DNA of 64,000 bases from Micromussa lordhowensis (GCA_964020085.1 OZ026597.1:23338721-23402720); one strand, 5' to 3'; counted from the stretch's first letter, positions 38,601-53,362 are shown. A program made the numbers and translations. The notes: a model not told the origin generated them from the letters alone.

Positions 38601-41600
38601 GTTTGCACTTCAAGTGCATACTAATTAGGAGATGATGCCATTTGCGCCAGGGTGTTTTTGAAGCCCGTATAGTCGGCCTTCTTTTTTGAGCATTTTCCCT
38701 TGGTCCCCCCTTGGCAAAATCTCAGAAAATGGCCGATTTAGGTCTCCTTGCCAAATTTGTCATCACTCGGCTATGCGGACACTTATGGAGCCGCAATTTG
38801 CAGCAAAATGTTCTCCTATGTTTGCACTTCAAGTGCATACTAATTAGGAGATGATGCCATTTGCGCGAGGGTGTTTTTGAAGCCCGTATAGTCGGCCTAC
38901 TTTTTTGAGCATTTTCCCTTGGTCCCCCCTTGGCAAAATCTCAGAAAATGGCCGATTTAGGTCTCCTTGCCAAATTTGTCATCACTCGGCTATGCGGACA
39001 CTTATGGAGCCGCAATTTGCAGCAAAATGTTCTCCTATGTTTGCACTTCAAGTGCATACTAATTAGGAGATGATGCCATTTGCGCCAGGGTGTTTTTGAA
39101 GCCCGTATAGTCGGCCTACTTTTTTGAGCATTTTCCCTTGGTCCCCCCTTGGCAAAATCTCAGAAAATGGCCGATTTAGGTCTCCTTGCCAAATTTGTCA
39201 TCACTCGGCTATGCGGACACTTATGGAGCCGCAATTTGCAGCAAAATGTTCTCCTATGTTTGCACTTCAAGTGCATACTAATTAGGAGATGATGCCATTT
39301 GCGCCAGGGTGTTTTTGAAGCCCGTATAGTCGGCCTTCTTTTTTGAGCATTTTCCCTTGGTCCCCCCTTGGCAAAATCTCAGAAAATGGCCGATTTAGGT
39401 CTCCTTGCCAAATTTGTCATAACTCGGCTATGCGGACACTTATGGAGCCGCAATTTGCAGCAAAATGTTCTCCTATGTTTGCACTTCAAGTGCATACTAA
39501 TTAGGAGATGATGCCATTTGCGCGAGGGTGTTTTTGAAGCCCGTATAGTCGGCCTACTTTTTTGAGCATTTTCCCTTGGTCCCCCCTTGGCAAAATCTCA
39601 GAAAATGGCCGATTTAGGTCTCCTTGCCAAATTTGTCATAACTCGGCTATGCGGACACTTATGGAGCCGCAATTTGCAGCAAAATGTTCTCCTATGTTTG
39701 CACTTCAAGTGCATACTAATTAGGAGATGATGCCATTTGCGCCAGGGTGTTTTTGAAGCCCGTATAGTCGGCCTTCTTTTTTGAGCATTTTCCCTTGGTC
39801 CCCCCTTGGCAAAATCTCAGAAAATGGCCGATTTAGGTCTCCTTGCCAAATTTGTCATCACTCGGCTATGCGGACACTTATGGAGCCGCAATTTGCAGCA
39901 AAATGTTCTCCTATGTTTGCACTTCAAGTGCATACTAATTAAGAGATGATGCCATTTGCGCCAGGGTGTTTTTGAAGCCCGTATAGTCGGCCTACTTTTT
40001 TGAGCATTTTCCCTTGGTCCCCCCTTGGCAAAATCTCAGAAAATGGCCGATTTAGGTCTCCTTGCCAAATTTGTCATAACTCGGCTATGCGGACACTTAT
40101 GGAGCCGCAATTTGCAGCAAAATGTTCTCCTATGTTTGCACTTCAAGTGCATACTAATTAGGAGATGATGCCATTTGCGCGAGGGTGTTTTTGAAGCCCG
40201 TATAGTCGGCCTACTTTTTTGAGCATTTTCCCTTGGTCCCCCCTTGGCAAAATCTCAGAAAATGGCCGATTTAGGTCTCCTTGCCAAATTTGTCATCACT
40301 CGGCTATGCGGACACTTATGGAGCCGCAATTTGCAGCAAAATGTTCTCCTATGTTTGCACTTCAAGTGCATACTAATTAGGAGATGATGCCATTTGCGCC
40401 AGGGTGTTTTTGAAGCCCGTATAGTCGGCCTTCTTTTTTGAGCATTTTCCCTTGGTCCCCCCTTGGCAAAATCTCAGAAAATGGCCGATTTAGGTCTCCT
40501 TGCCAAATTTGTCATCACTCGGCTATGCGGACACTTATGGAGCCGCAATTTGCAGCAAAATGTTCTCCTATGTTTGCACTTCAAGTGCATACTAATTAGG
40601 AGATGATGCCATTTGCGCGAGGGTGTTTTTGAAGCCCGTATAGTCGGCCTACTTTTTTGAGCATTTTCCCTTGGTCCCCCCTTGGCAAAATCTCAGAAAA
40701 TGGCCGATTTAGGTCTCCTTGCCAAATTTGTCATAACTCGGCTATGCGGACACTTATGGAGCCGCAATTTGCAGCAAAATGTTCTCCTATGTTTGCACTT
40801 CAAGTGCATACTAATTAGGAGATGATGCCATTTGCGCGAGGGTGTTTTTGAAGCCCGTGTAGTCGGCCTACTTTTTTGAGCATTTTCCCTTGGTCCCCCC
40901 TTGGCAAAATCTCAGAAAATGGCCGATTTAGGTCTCCTTGCCAAATTTGTCATCACTCGGCTATGCGGACACTTATGGAGCCGCAATTTGCAGCAAAATG
41001 TTCTCCTATGTTTGCACTTCAAGTGCATACTAATTAGGAGATGATGCCATTTGCGCCAGGGTGTTTTTGAAGCCCGTATAGTCGGCCTTCTTTTTTGAGC
41101 ATTTTCCCTTGGTCCCCTCTTGGCAAAATCTCAGAAAATGGCCGATTTAGGTCTCCTTGCCAAATTTGTCATCACTCGGCTATGCGGACACTTATGGAGC
41201 CGCAATTTGCAGCAAAATGTTCTCCTATGTTTGCACTTCAAGTGCATACTAATTAGGAGATGATGCCATTTGCGCGAGGGTGTTTTTGAAGCCCGTATAG
41301 TCGGCCTACTTTTTTGAGCATTTTCCCTTGGTCCCCCCTTGGCAAAATCTCAGAAAATGGCCGATTTAGGTCTCCTTGCCAAATTTGTCATAACTCGGCT
41401 ATGCGGACACTTATGGAGCCGCAATTTGCAGCAAAATGTTCTCCTATGTTTGCACTTCAAGTGCATACTAATTAGGAGATGATGCCATTTGCGCCAGGGT
41501 GTTTTTGAAGCCCGTATAGTCGGCCTACTTTTTTGAGCATTTTCCCTTGGTCCCCCCTTGGCAAAATCTCAGAAAATGGCCGATTTAGGTCTCCTTGCCA

Positions 41601-44238
41601 AATTTGTCATCACTCGGCTATGCGGACACTTATGGAGCCGCAATTTGCAGCAAAATGTTCTCCTATGTTTGCACTTCAAGTGCATACTAATTAGGAGATG
41701 ATGCCATTTGCGCCAGGGTGTTTTTGAAGCCCGTATAGTCGGCCTTCTTTTTTGAGCATTTTCCCTTGGTCCCCCCTTGGCAAAATCTCAGAAAATGGCC
41801 GATTTAGGTCTCCTTGCCAAATTTGTCATCACTCGGCTATGCGGACACTTATGGAGCCGCAATTTGCAGCAAAATGTTCTCCTATGTTTGCACTTCAAGT
41901 GCATACTAATTAGGAGATGATGCCATTTGCGCGAGGGTGTTTTTGAAGCCCGTATAGTCGGCCTACTTTTTTGAGCATTTTCCCTTGGTCCCCCCTTGGC
42001 AAAATCTCAGAAAATGGCCGATTTAGGTCTCCTTGCCAAATTTGTCATAACTCGGCTATGCGGACACTTATGGAGCCGCAATTTGCAGCAAAATGTTCTC
42101 CTATGTTTGCACTTCAAGTGCATACTAATTAGGAGATGATGCCATTTGCGCCAGGGTGTTTTTGAAGCCCGTATAGTCGGCCTACTTTTTTGAGCATTTT
42201 CCCTTGGTCCCCCCTTGGCAAAATCTCAGAAAATGGCCGATTTAGGTCTCCTTGCCAAATTTGTCATCACTCGGCTATGCGGACACTTATGGAGCCGCAA
42301 TTTGCAGCAAAATGTTCTCTTATGTTTGCACTTCAAGTGCATACTAATTAGGAGATGATGCCATTTGCGCCAGGGTGTTTTTGAAGCCCGTATAGTCGGC
42401 CTTCTTTTTTGAGCATTTTCCCTTGGTCCCCCCTTGGCAAAATCTCAGAAAATGGCCGATTTAGGTCTCCTTGCCAAATTTGTCATCACTCGGCTATGCG
42501 GACACTTATGGAGCCGCAATTTGCAGCAAAATGTTCTCCTATGTTTGCACTTCAAGTGCATACTAATTAGGAGATGATGCCATTTGCGCGAGGGTGTTTT
42601 TGAAGCCCGTATAGTCGGCCTACTTTTTTGAGCATTTTCCCTTGGTCCCCCCTTGGCAAAATCTCAGAAAATGGCCGATTTAGGTCTCCTTGCCAAATTT
42701 GTCATCACTCGGCTATGCGGACACTTATGGAGCCGCAATTTGCAGCAAAATGTTCTCCTATGTTTGCACTTCAAGTGCATACTAATTAGGAGATGATGCC
42801 ATTTGCGCGAGGGTGTTTTTGAAGCCCGTATAGTCGGCCTACTTTTTTGAGCATTTTCCCTTGGTCCCCCCCTTGGCAAAATCTCAGAAAATGGCCGATT
42901 TAGGTCTCCTTGCCAAATTTGACATCACTCGGCTATGCGGACACTTATGGAGCCGCAATTTGCAGCAAAATGTTCTCCTATGTTTGCACTTCAAGTGCAT
43001 ACTAATTAGGAGATGATGCCATTTGCGCCAGGGTGTTTTTGAAGCCCGTATAGTCGGCCTTCTTTTTTGAGCATTTTCCCTTGGTCCCCCCTTGGCAAAA
43101 TCTCAGAAAATGGCCGATTTAGGTCTCCTTGCCAAATTTGTCATCACTCGGCTATGCGGACACTTATGGAGCCGCAATTTGCAGCAAAATGTTCTCCTAT
43201 GTTTGCACTTCAAGTGCATACTAATTAGGAGATGATGCCATTTGCGCGAGGGTGTTTTTGAAGCCCGTATAGTCGGCCTACTTTTTTGAGCATTTTCCCT
43301 TGGTCCCCCCTTGGCAAAATCTCAGAAAATGGCCGATTTAGGTCTCCTTGCCAAATTTGTCATCACTCGGCTATGCGGACACTTATGGAGCCGCAATTTG
43401 CAGCAAAATGTTCTCCTATGTTTGCACTTCAAGTGCATACTAATTAGGAGATGATGCCATTTGCGCGAGGGTGTTTTTGAAGCCCGTATAGTCGGCCTAC
43501 TTTTTTGAGCATTTTCCCTTGGTCCCCCCTTGGCAAAATCTCAGAAAATGGCCGATTTAGGTCTCCTTGCCAAATTTGTCATCACTCGGCTATGCGGACA
43601 CTTATGGAGCCGCAATTTGCAGCAAAATGTTCTCCTATGTTTGCACTTCAAGTGCATACTAATTAGGAGATGATGCCATTTGCGCCAGGGTGTTTTTGAA
43701 GCCCGTATAGTCGGCCTTCTTTTTTGAGCATTTTCCCTTGGTCCCCCCTTGGCAAAATCTCAGAAAATGGCCGATTTAGGTCTCCTTGCCAAATTTGTCA
43801 TCACTCGGCTATGCGGACACTTATGGAGCCGCAATTTGCAGCAAAATGTTCTCCTATGTTTGCACTTCAAGTGCATACTAATTAGGAGATGATGCCATTT
43901 GCGCCAGGGTGTTTTTGAAGCCCGTATAGTCGGCCTACTTTTTTGAGCATTTTCCCTTGGTCCCCCCTTGGCAAAATCTCAGAAAATGGCCGATTTAGGT
44001 CTCCTTGCCAAATTTGTCATCACTCGGCTATGTGGACACTTATGGAGCCGCAATTTGCAGCAAAATGTTCTCCTATGTTTGCACTTCAAGTGCATACTAA
44101 TTAGGAGATGATGCCATTTGCGCCAGGGTGTTTTTGAAGCCCGTATAGTCGGCCTTCTTTTTTGAGCATTTTCCCTTGGTCCCCCCTTGGCAAAATCTCA
44201 GAAAATGGCCGATTTAGGTCTCCTTGCCAAATTTGTCA

Positions 44239-46209
44239 TCACTCGGCTATGCGGACACTTATGGAGCCGCAATTTGCAGCAAAATGTTCTCCTATGTTTG
44301 CACTTCAAGTGCATACTAATTAGGAGATGATGCCATTTGCGCGAGGGTGTTTTTGAAGCCCGTATAGTCGGCCTACTTTTTTGAGCATTTTCCCTTGGTC
44401 CCCCCTTGGCAAAATCTCAGAAAATGGCCGATTTAGGTCTCCTTGCCAAATTTGTCATAACTCGGCTATGCGGACACTTATGGAGCCGCAATTTGCAGCA
44501 AAATGTTCTCCTATGTTTGCACTTCAAGTGCATACTAATTAAGAGATGATGCCATTTGCGCCAGGGTGTTTTTGAAGCCCGTATAGTCGGCCTTCTTTTT
44601 TGAGCATTTTCCCTTGGTCCCCCCTTGGCAAAATCTCAGAAAATGGCCGATTTAGGTCTCCTTGCCAAATTTGTCATCACTCGGCTATGCGGACACTTAT
44701 GGAGCCGCAATTTGCAGCAAAATGTTCTCCTATGTTTGCACTTCAAGTGCATACTAATTAGGAGATGATGCCATTTGCGCGAGGGTGTTTTTGAAGCCCG
44801 TATAGTCGGCCTACTTTTTTGAGCATTTTCCCTTGGTCCCCCCTTGGCAAAATCTCAGAAAATGGCCGATTTAGGTCTCCTTGCCAAATTTGTCATAACT
44901 CGGCTATGCGGACACTTATGGAGCCGCAATTTGCAGCAAAATGTTCTCCTATGTTTGCACTTCAAGTGCATACTAATTAGGAGATGATGCCATTTGCGCC
45001 AGGGTGTTTTTGAAGCCCGTATAGTCGGCCTTCTTTTTTGAGCATTTTCCCTTGGTCCCCCCTTGGCAAAATCTCAGAAAATGGCCGATTTAGGTCTCCT
45101 TGCCAAATTTGTCATCACTCGGCTATGCGGACACTTATGGAGCCGCAATTTGCAGCAAAATGTTCTCCTATGTTTGCACTTCAAGTGCATACTAATTAGG
45201 AGATGATGCCATTTGCGCGAGGGTGTTTTTGAAGCCCGTATAGTCGGCCTACTTTTTTGAGCATTTTCCCTTGGTCCCCCCTTGGCAAAATCTCAGAAAA
45301 TGGCCGATTTAGGTCTCCTTGCCAAATTTGTCATAACTCGGCTATGCGGACACTTATGGAGCCGCAATTTGCAGCAAAATGTTCTCCTATGTTTGCACTT
45401 CAAGTGCATACTAATTAGGAGATGATGCCATTTGCGCCAGGGTGTTTTTGAAGCCCGTATAGTCGGCCTTCTTTTTTGAGCATTTTGCCTTGGTCCCCCC
45501 TTGGCAAAATCTCAGAAAATGGCCGATTTAGGTCTCCTTGCCAAATTTGTCATCACTCGGCTATGCGGACACTTATGGAGCCGCAATTTGCAGCAAAATG
45601 TTCTCCTATGTTTGCACTTCAAGTGCATACTAATTAGGAGATGATGCCATTTGCGCGAGGGTGTTTTTGAAGCCCGTATAGTCGGCCTACTTTTTTGAGC
45701 ATTTTCCCTTGGTCCCCCCTTGGCAAAATCTCAGAAAATGGCCGATTTAGGTCTCCTTGCCAAATTTGTCATCACTCGGCTATGCGGACACTTATGGAGC
45801 CGCAATTTGCAGCAAAATGTTCTCCTATGTTTGCACTTCAAGTGCATACTAATTAGGAGATGATGCCATTTGCGCCAGGGTGTTTTTGAAGCCCGTATAG
45901 TCGGCCTTCTTTTTTGAGCATTTTCCCTTGGTCCCCCCTTGGCAAAATCTCAGAAAATGGCCGATTTAGGTCTCCTTGCCAAATTTGTCATCACTCGGCT
46001 ATGCGGACACTTATGGAGCCGCAATTTGCAGCAAAATGTTCTCCTATGTTTGCACTTCAAGTGCATACTAATTAGGAGATGATGCCATTTGCGCGAGGGT
46101 GTTTTTGAAGCCCGTATAGTCGGCCTACTTTTTTGAGCATTTTCCCTTGGTCCCCCCTTGGCAAAATCTCAGAAAATGGCCGATTTAGGTCTCCTTGCCA
46201 AATTTGTCA
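44239..46209. repeat. A-C dimer higher-order repeat, 438 bp period
   Basis: Nine monomers alternate A C A C A C A C A with no B. The C monomers beginning near 44458, 44896 and 45334 carry A at site 2, a B-monomer trait, together with T at site 137, a C-monomer trait. They therefore look like B/C hybrids made by loss of one monomer length within the trimer. The fourth C monomer (about 45772) has C at site 2 and is not a hybrid. A shorter A-C alternation recurs at about 47962-49056. Confidence 0.82.
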
Positions 46210-49200
46210 TAACTCAGCTATGCGGACACTTATGGAGCCGCAATTTGCAGCAAAATGTTTTCCTATGTTTGCACTTCAAGTGCATACTAATTAGGAGATG
46301 ATGCCATTTGCGCCAGGGTGTTTTTGAAGCCCGTATAGTCGGCCTACTTTTTTGAGCATTTTCCCTTGGTCCCCCCTTGGCAAAATCTCAGAAAATGGCC
46401 GATTTAGGTCTCCTTGCCAAATTTGTCATCACTCGGCTATGCGGACACTTATGGAGCCGCAATTTGCAGCAAAATGTTCTCCTATGTTTGCACTTCAAGT
46501 GCATACTAATTAGGAGATGATGCCATTTGCGCGAGGGTGTTTTTGAAGCCCGTATAGTCGGCCTACTTTTTTGAGCATTTTCCCTTGGTCCCCCCTTGGC
46601 AAAATCTCAGAAAATGGCCGATTTAGGTCTCCTTGCCAAATTTGTCATAACTCGGCTATGCGGACACTTATGGAGCCGCAATTTGCAGCAAAATGTTCTC
46701 CTATGTTTGCACTTCAAGTGCATACTAATTAGGAGATGATGCCATTTGCGCCAGGGTGTTTTTGAAGCCCGTATAGTCGGCCTTCTTTTTTGAGCATTTT
46801 CCCTTGGTCCCCCCTTGGCAAAATCTCAGAAAATGGCCGATTTAGGTCTCTTTGCCAAATTTGTCATCACTCGGCTATGCGGACACTTATGGAGCCGCAA
46901 TTTGCAGCAAAATGTTCTCCTATGTTTGCACTTCAAGTGCATACTAATTAGGAGATGATGCCATTTGCGCCAGGGTGTTTTTGAAGCCCGTATAGTCGGC
47001 CTTCTTTTTTGAGCATTTTCCCTTGGTCCCCCCTTGGCAAAATCTCAGAAAATGGCCGATTTAGGTCTCCTTGCCAAATTTGTCATCACTCGGCTATGCG
47101 GACACTTATGGAGCCGCAATTTGCAGCAAAATGTTCTCCTATGTTTGCACTTCAAGTGCATACTAATTAGGAGATGATGCCATTTGCGCGAGGGTGTTTT
47201 TGAAGCCCGTATAGTCGGCCTACTTTTTTGAGCATTTTCCCTTGGTCCCCCCTTGGCAAAATCTCAGAAAATGGCCGATTTAGGTCTCCTTGCCAAATTT
47301 GTCATAACTCGGCTATGCGGACACTTATGGAGCCGCAATTTGCAGCAAAATGTTCTCCTATGTTTGCACTTCAAGTGCATACTAATTAGGAGATGATGCC
47401 ATTTGCGCCAGGGTGTTTTTGAAGCCCGTATAGTCGGCCTTCTTTTTTGAGCATTTTCCCTTGGTCCCCCCTTGGCAAAATCTCAGAAAATGGCCGATTT
47501 AGGTCTCCTTGCCAAATTTGTCATCACTCGGCTATGCGGACACTTATGGAGCCGCAATTTGCAGCAAAATGTTCTCCTATGTTTGCACTTCAAGTGCATA
47601 CTAATTAGGAGATGATGCCATTTGCGCCAGGGTGTTTTTGAAGCCCGTATAGTCGGCCTTCTTTTTTGAGCATTTTCCCTTGGTCCCCCCTTGGCAAAAT
47701 CTCAGAAAATGGCCGATTTAGGTCTCCTTGCCAAATTTGTCATCACTCGGCTATGCGGACACTTATGGAGCCGCAATTTGCAGCAAAATGTTCTCCTATG
47801 TTTGCACTTCAAGTGCATACTAATTAGGAGATGATGCCATTTGCGCCAGGGTGTTTTTGAAGCCCGTATAGTCGGCCTTCTTTTTTGAGCATTTTCCCTT
47901 GGTCCCCCCTTGGCAAAATCTCAGAAAATGGCCGATTTAGGTCTCCTTGCCAAATTTGTCATCACTCGGCTATGCGGACACTTATGGAGCCGCAATTTGC
48001 AGCAAAATGTTCTCCTATGTTTGCACTTCAAGTGCATACTAATTAGGAGATGATGCCATTTGCGCGAGGGTGTTTTTGAAGCCCGTATAGTCGGCCTACT
48101 TTTTTGAGCATTTTCCCTTGGTCCCCCCTTGGCAAAATCTCAGAAAATGGCCGATTTAGGTCTCCTTGCCAAATTTGTCATAACTCGGCTATGCGGACAC
48201 TTATGGAGCCGCAATTTGCAGCAAAATGTTTTCCTATGTTTGCACTTCAAGTGCATACTAATTAGGAGATGATGCCATTTGCGCCAGGGTGTTTTTGAAG
48301 CCCGTATAGTCGGCCTTCTTTTTTGAGCATTTTCCCTTGGTCCCCCCTTGGCAAAATCTCAGAAAATGGCCGATTTAGGTCTCCTTGCCAAATTTGTCAT
48401 CACTCGGCTATGCGGACACTTATGGAGCCGCAATTTGCAGCAAAATGTTCTCCTATGTTTGCACTTTAAGTGCATACTAATTAGGAGATGATGCCATTTG
48501 CGCGAGGGTGTTTTTGAAGCCCGTATAGTCGGCCTACTTTTTTGAGCATTTTCCCTTGGTCCCCCCTTGGCAAAATCTCAGAAAATGGCCGATTTAGGTC
48601 TCCTTGCCAAATTTGTCATAACTCGGCTATGCGGACACTTATGGAGCCGCAATTTGCAGCAAAATGTTCTCCTATGTTTGCACTTCAAGTGCATACTAAT
48701 TAGGAGATGATGCCATTTGCGCCAGGGTGTTTTTGAAGCCCGTATAGTCGGCCTTCTTTTTTGAGCATTTTCCCTTGGTCCCCCCTTGGCAAAATCTCAG
48801 AAAATGGCCGATTTAGGTCTCCTTGCCAAATTTGTCATCACTCGGCTATGCGGACACTTATGGAGCCGCAATTTGCAGCAAAATGTTCTCCTATGTTTGC
48901 ACTTCAAGTGCATACTAATTAGGAGATGATGCCATTTGCGCGAGGGTGTTTTTGAAGCCCGTATAGTCGGCCTACTTTTTTGAGCATTTTCCCTTGGTCC
49001 CCCCTTAGCAAAATCTCAGAAAATGGCCGATTTAGGTCTCCTTGCCAAATTTGTCATAACTCGGCTATGCGGACACTTATGGAGCCGCAATTTGCAGCAA
49101 AATGTTCTCCTATGTTTGCACTTCAAGTGCATACTAATTAGGAGATGATGCCATTTGCGCCAGGGTGTTTTTGAAGCCCGTATAGTCGGCCTACTTTTTT

Positions 49201-49859
49201 GAGCATTATTCCTTGGTCCCCCCTTGGCAAAATCTCAGAAAATGGCCGATTTAGGTCTCCTTGCCAAATTTGTCATAACTCGGCTATGCGGACACTTATG
49301 GAGCCGCAATTTGCAGCAAAATGTTCTCCTATGTTTGCACTTCAAGTGCATACTAATTAGGAGATGATGCCATTTGCGCCAGGGTGTTTTTGAAGCCCGT
49401 TTAGTCGGCCTACTTTTTTGAGCATTTTTCCCTTGGTCCCCCCTTGGCAAAATCTCAGAAAATGGCCGATTTAGGTCTCCTTGCCAAATTTGTCATAACT
49501 CGGCTATGCGGACACTTATGGAGCTGCAATTTGCAGCAAAATGTTCTCCTATGTTTGCACTTCAAGTGCATACTAATTAGGAGATGATGCCATTTGCGCC
49601 AGGGTGTTTTTTAAGCCCGTATAGTCGGCCTACTTTTTTGAGCATTTTCCCTTGGTCCCCCCTTGGCAAAATCTCAGAAAATGGCCGATTTAGGTCTCCT
49701 TGCCAAATTTGTCATAACTCGGCTATGCGGACACTTATGGAGCCGCAATTTGCAGCAAAATGTTCTCCTATGTTTGCACTTTAAGTTCATACAATTTAAG
49801 AGATGATTCCATTTGCGCCAGGGTGTTTTTGAAGCCCGTATAGTCGGTCTACTTTTTTG

Positions 49860-51050
49860 AGCATTTTCCCTTTGTCCCCCCTTGGCAAAATCTCAGAAAA
49901 TGGCCGATTTAGGTCTCCTTGCCAAATTTGTCATAACTCGGCTATGCGGACACTTATGGAGCCGCAATTTGCAGCAAAATGCTCTCCTATGTTTGCACTT
50001 AAAGTGCATACTAATTAGGAGATGATGTCATTTGCGCCAGGGTGTTTTTGAAGCCCGTATAGTCGGCCTACTTTTTTGAGCATTTTCCCTTGGTCCCCCC
50101 TTGGCAAAATCTCAGAAAATGGCCGATTTAGGTCTCTTTGCCAAATTTGTCATAACTCGGCTATGCGGACACTTATGGAGCCGCAATTTGCAGCAAAATG
50201 TTCTCCTATGTTTGCACTTCAAGTGCATACTAATTAGGAGATGATGCCATTTGCGCCAGGGTGTTTTTGAAGCCCGTATTTGGCCTACTTTTTTGAGCAT
50301 TTTCCCTTGGTCCCCCCTTAACAAAATCTCAGAAAATGGCCGATTTAGGTCTCCTTGCCAAATTTGTCATAACTCGGCTATGCGGACACTTATGGAGCCG
50401 CAATTTGCATCAAAATGTTTTCCTATGTTTGCACTTCAAGTGCATACTAATTAGGAGATGATGCCATTTGCGCCAGGGTGTTTTTGAAGCCCGTATAGTC
50501 GGCGTACTTTTTTGAGCATTTTCCCTTGGTCCCCCCTTGGCAAAATCTCAGAAAATGGCCGATTTAGGTCTCCTTGCCAAATTTGTCATAACTCGGCTAT
50601 GCGAACACTTATGGAGCCGCAATTTGCAGCAAAATGTTCTCCTATGTTTGCACTTCAAGTGCATACTAATTAGGAGATGATGCCATTTGCGCCAGGGTGT
50701 TTTTATAGCCCGTATAGTCGGCCTACTTTTTTGAGCATTTTCCCTTGGTCCCCCCTTGGCAAAATCTCAGAAAATGGCCGATTTAGGTCTCCTTGCCAAA
50801 TTTGTCATAACTCGGCTATGCGGACACTTATGGAGCCGCAATTTGCAGCAAAATGTTCTCCTATGTTTGCACTTTAAGTTCATACAATTTAAGAGATGAT
50901 TCCATTTGCGCCAGGGTGTTTTTGAAGCCCGTATAGTCGGTCTACTTTTTTGAGCATTTTCCCTTTGTCCCCCCTTGGCAAAATCTCAGAAAATGGCCGA
51001 TTTAGGTCTCCTTGCCAAATTTGTCATAACTCGGCTATGCGGACACTTAT
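49860..51050. repeat. Block duplicated at about 53363-54553 (offset 3503 bp, 16 monomers)
   Basis: Rare marks recur 3503 bp apart: GCTCTCC at 49981 and 53484, a 2-base loss giving CGTATTTGG near 50276 and 53779, CCTTAAC at 50316 and 53819, GCATCAAAATG near 50407 and 53910, GCGAACACTT near 50601 and 54104, and the TTCATACAATTTAAG variant near 50878 and 54381. 3503 equals 16 x 219 minus 2 (the lost bases) plus 1 (an extra T near 52485). Similarity stops after about 51.05 kb and does not extend left of about 49.86 kb. Small later differences are present, for example a C-to-A change near 53599. Confidence 0.85.
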
Positions 51051-53362
51051 GGAGCCGCAATTTGCAGCAAAATGTTCTCCTATGTTTGCACTTTAAGTGC
51101 ATACTAATTAGCAGATGATGCCATTTGCGCCAGGGTGTTTTTGAAGCCCGTATAGTCGGCCTACTTTTTTGAGCATTTTCCCTTGGTCCCCCCTTGGCAA
51201 AATCTCAGAAATTGGCCGATTTAGGTCTCCTTGCCAAATTTGTCATAACTCGGCTATGCGGACACTTATGGAGCCGCAATTTGCGGGAAAATGTTCTCCT
51301 ATGTTTGCACTTCAAGTGCGTACTAATTAGGTGATGATGCCATTTGCGCCAGGGTGTTTTTGAAGCCCGTATAGTCGGCCTACTTTTTTGAGCATTTTCT
51401 TTTGGTCCCCCCTTGGCAAAATCTCAGAAAATGGCCGATTTAGGTCTCCTTGACAAATTTGTCATAACTCGGCTATGCGGACACTTATGGAGCCGCAATT
51501 TGCAGCAAAATGTTCTCCTATGTTTGCACTTCAAGTGCATACTAATTAGGAGATGATGCCATTTGCGCCAGAGTGTTTTTGAAGCCCGTATATGCGGCCT
51601 ACTTTTTTGAGCATTTTCCCTTGGTCCCCCCTTGGCAAAATCTCAGAAAATGGCCGATTTAGGTCTCCTTGCCAAATTTGTCATAACTCGGCTATGCGGA
51701 CACTTATGGAGCCGCAATTTGCAGCAAAATGTTCTCCTATGTTTGCACTTCAAGTGCATACTAATTAGGAGATGATGCCATTTGCGCCAGGGCGTTTTTG
51801 AAGCCCGTATAGTCGGCCTACTTTTTTGAGCATTTTCCCTTGGTCCCCCCTTGGCAAAATCTCAGACAATGGCCGATTTATGTCTCTTTGCCAAATTTGT
51901 CATAACTCGGCTATGCGGACACTTATGGAGCCGCAATTTGCAGCAAAATGTTCTCCTATGTTTGCACTTCAAGTGCATAGTAATTAGGAGATGATGCCAT
52001 TTGCGCCAGGGTGTTTTTGAAGCCCGTATAGTCGGCCTACTTTTTTGAGCATTTTCCCTTGGTCCCCCCTTGGCAAAATCTCAGAAAATGGCCGATTTAG
52101 GTGTCCTTGCCAAATTTATCATAACTCGGCTATGCGGACACTTATGGAGCCGCAATTTGCAGCAAAATGTTCTCCTATGTTTGCACTTCAAGTGCATACT
52201 AATTACGAGATGATACCATTTGCGCCAGGGTGTTTTTGAAGCCCGTATAGTCGGCCTACTTTTTTGAGCATTTTCCCTTGGTCCCCCCTTGGCAAAATCT
52301 CAGAAAATGGCCGATTTAGGTGTCCTTGCCAAATTTGTCATAACTCGGCTGTGCGGACACTTATGTAGCCGCAATTTGCAGCAAAATGTTCTCCTATGTT
52401 TGCGCTTCAAGTGCATACTAATTAGGAGATGATGCCATTTGCGCCAGGGTGTTTTTGAAGCCCGTATAGTCGGCCTACTTTTTTTAAGCATTTTCCCTTG
52501 GTCCCCGCTTGGCAAAATCTCAGAAAATGGCCGATTTAGGTCTCCTTGCCAAATTTGTCATAACTCGGCTATGCGGACACTTATGGAGCCGCAATTTGCA
52601 GCAAAATGTTCTCCTATGTTTGCACTTCAAGTGCGTACTAATTAGGAGATGATGCCATTTGCGCCAGGGTGTTTTTGAAGCCCGTATAGTCGGCCTACTT
52701 TTTTGAGCATTTTCTTTTGGTCCCCCCTTGGCAAAATCTCAGAAAATGGCCGATTTAGGTCTCCTTGACAAATTTGTCATAACTCGGCTATGCGGACACT
52801 TATGGAGCCGCAATTTGCAGCAAAATGTTCTCCTATGTTTGCACTTCAAGTGCATACTAATTAGGAGATGATGCCATTTGCGCCAGGGTGTTTTTGAAGC
52901 CCGTATAGTCGGCCTACTTTTTTGAGCATTTTCCCTTGGTCCCCCCTTGGCAAAATCTCAGAAAATGGCCGATTTAGGTGTCCTTGCCAAATTTGTCATA
53001 ACTCGGCTATGCGGACACTTATGGAGCCGCAATTTGCAGCAAAATGTTCTCCTATGTTTGCACTTCAAGTGCATACTAATTAGGAGATGATGCCATTTGC
53101 GCCAGGGTGTTTTTGAAGCCCGTATAGTCGGCCTACTTTTTTGAGCATTTTCCCTTGGTCCCCCCTTGGCAAAATCTCAGAAAATGGCCGATTTAGGTCT
53201 CCTTGCCAAATTTGTCATAACTCGGCTATGCGGACACTTATGGAGCCGCAATTTGCAGCAAAATGTTCTCCTATGTTTGCACTTCAAGTGCATACTAAAT
53301 AGGAGATGATGCCATTTGCGCCAGGGTGTTTTTGAAGCCCGTATAGTCGGCCTACTTTTTTG

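Larger units (their letters stand above)
27594..49056. repeat. Middle domain: A, B, C array with A at site 2 in B and hybrid monomers
   Basis: The trimer resumes, clearest at 27594-30221 (A-B-C four times). Its B monomer now usually begins TCATAACTCGG rather than TCATCACTCGG; A and C monomers mostly keep C at site 2. Further right the order is increasingly irregular: B is often missing and many C monomers carry A at site 2, the pattern expected of B/C fusion monomers. Exceptions exist, such as A-type monomers with A at site 2 near 27594, 39420 and 40077. The only length change I found is one extra C in the C tract near 42867. Confidence 0.85.

Noticed and set aside
42664..42879. 71-codon minus-strand open frame
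   Set aside because: It arises from one extra C in the C tract near 42867, which shifts the frame past the usual stop. It is otherwise plain satellite.
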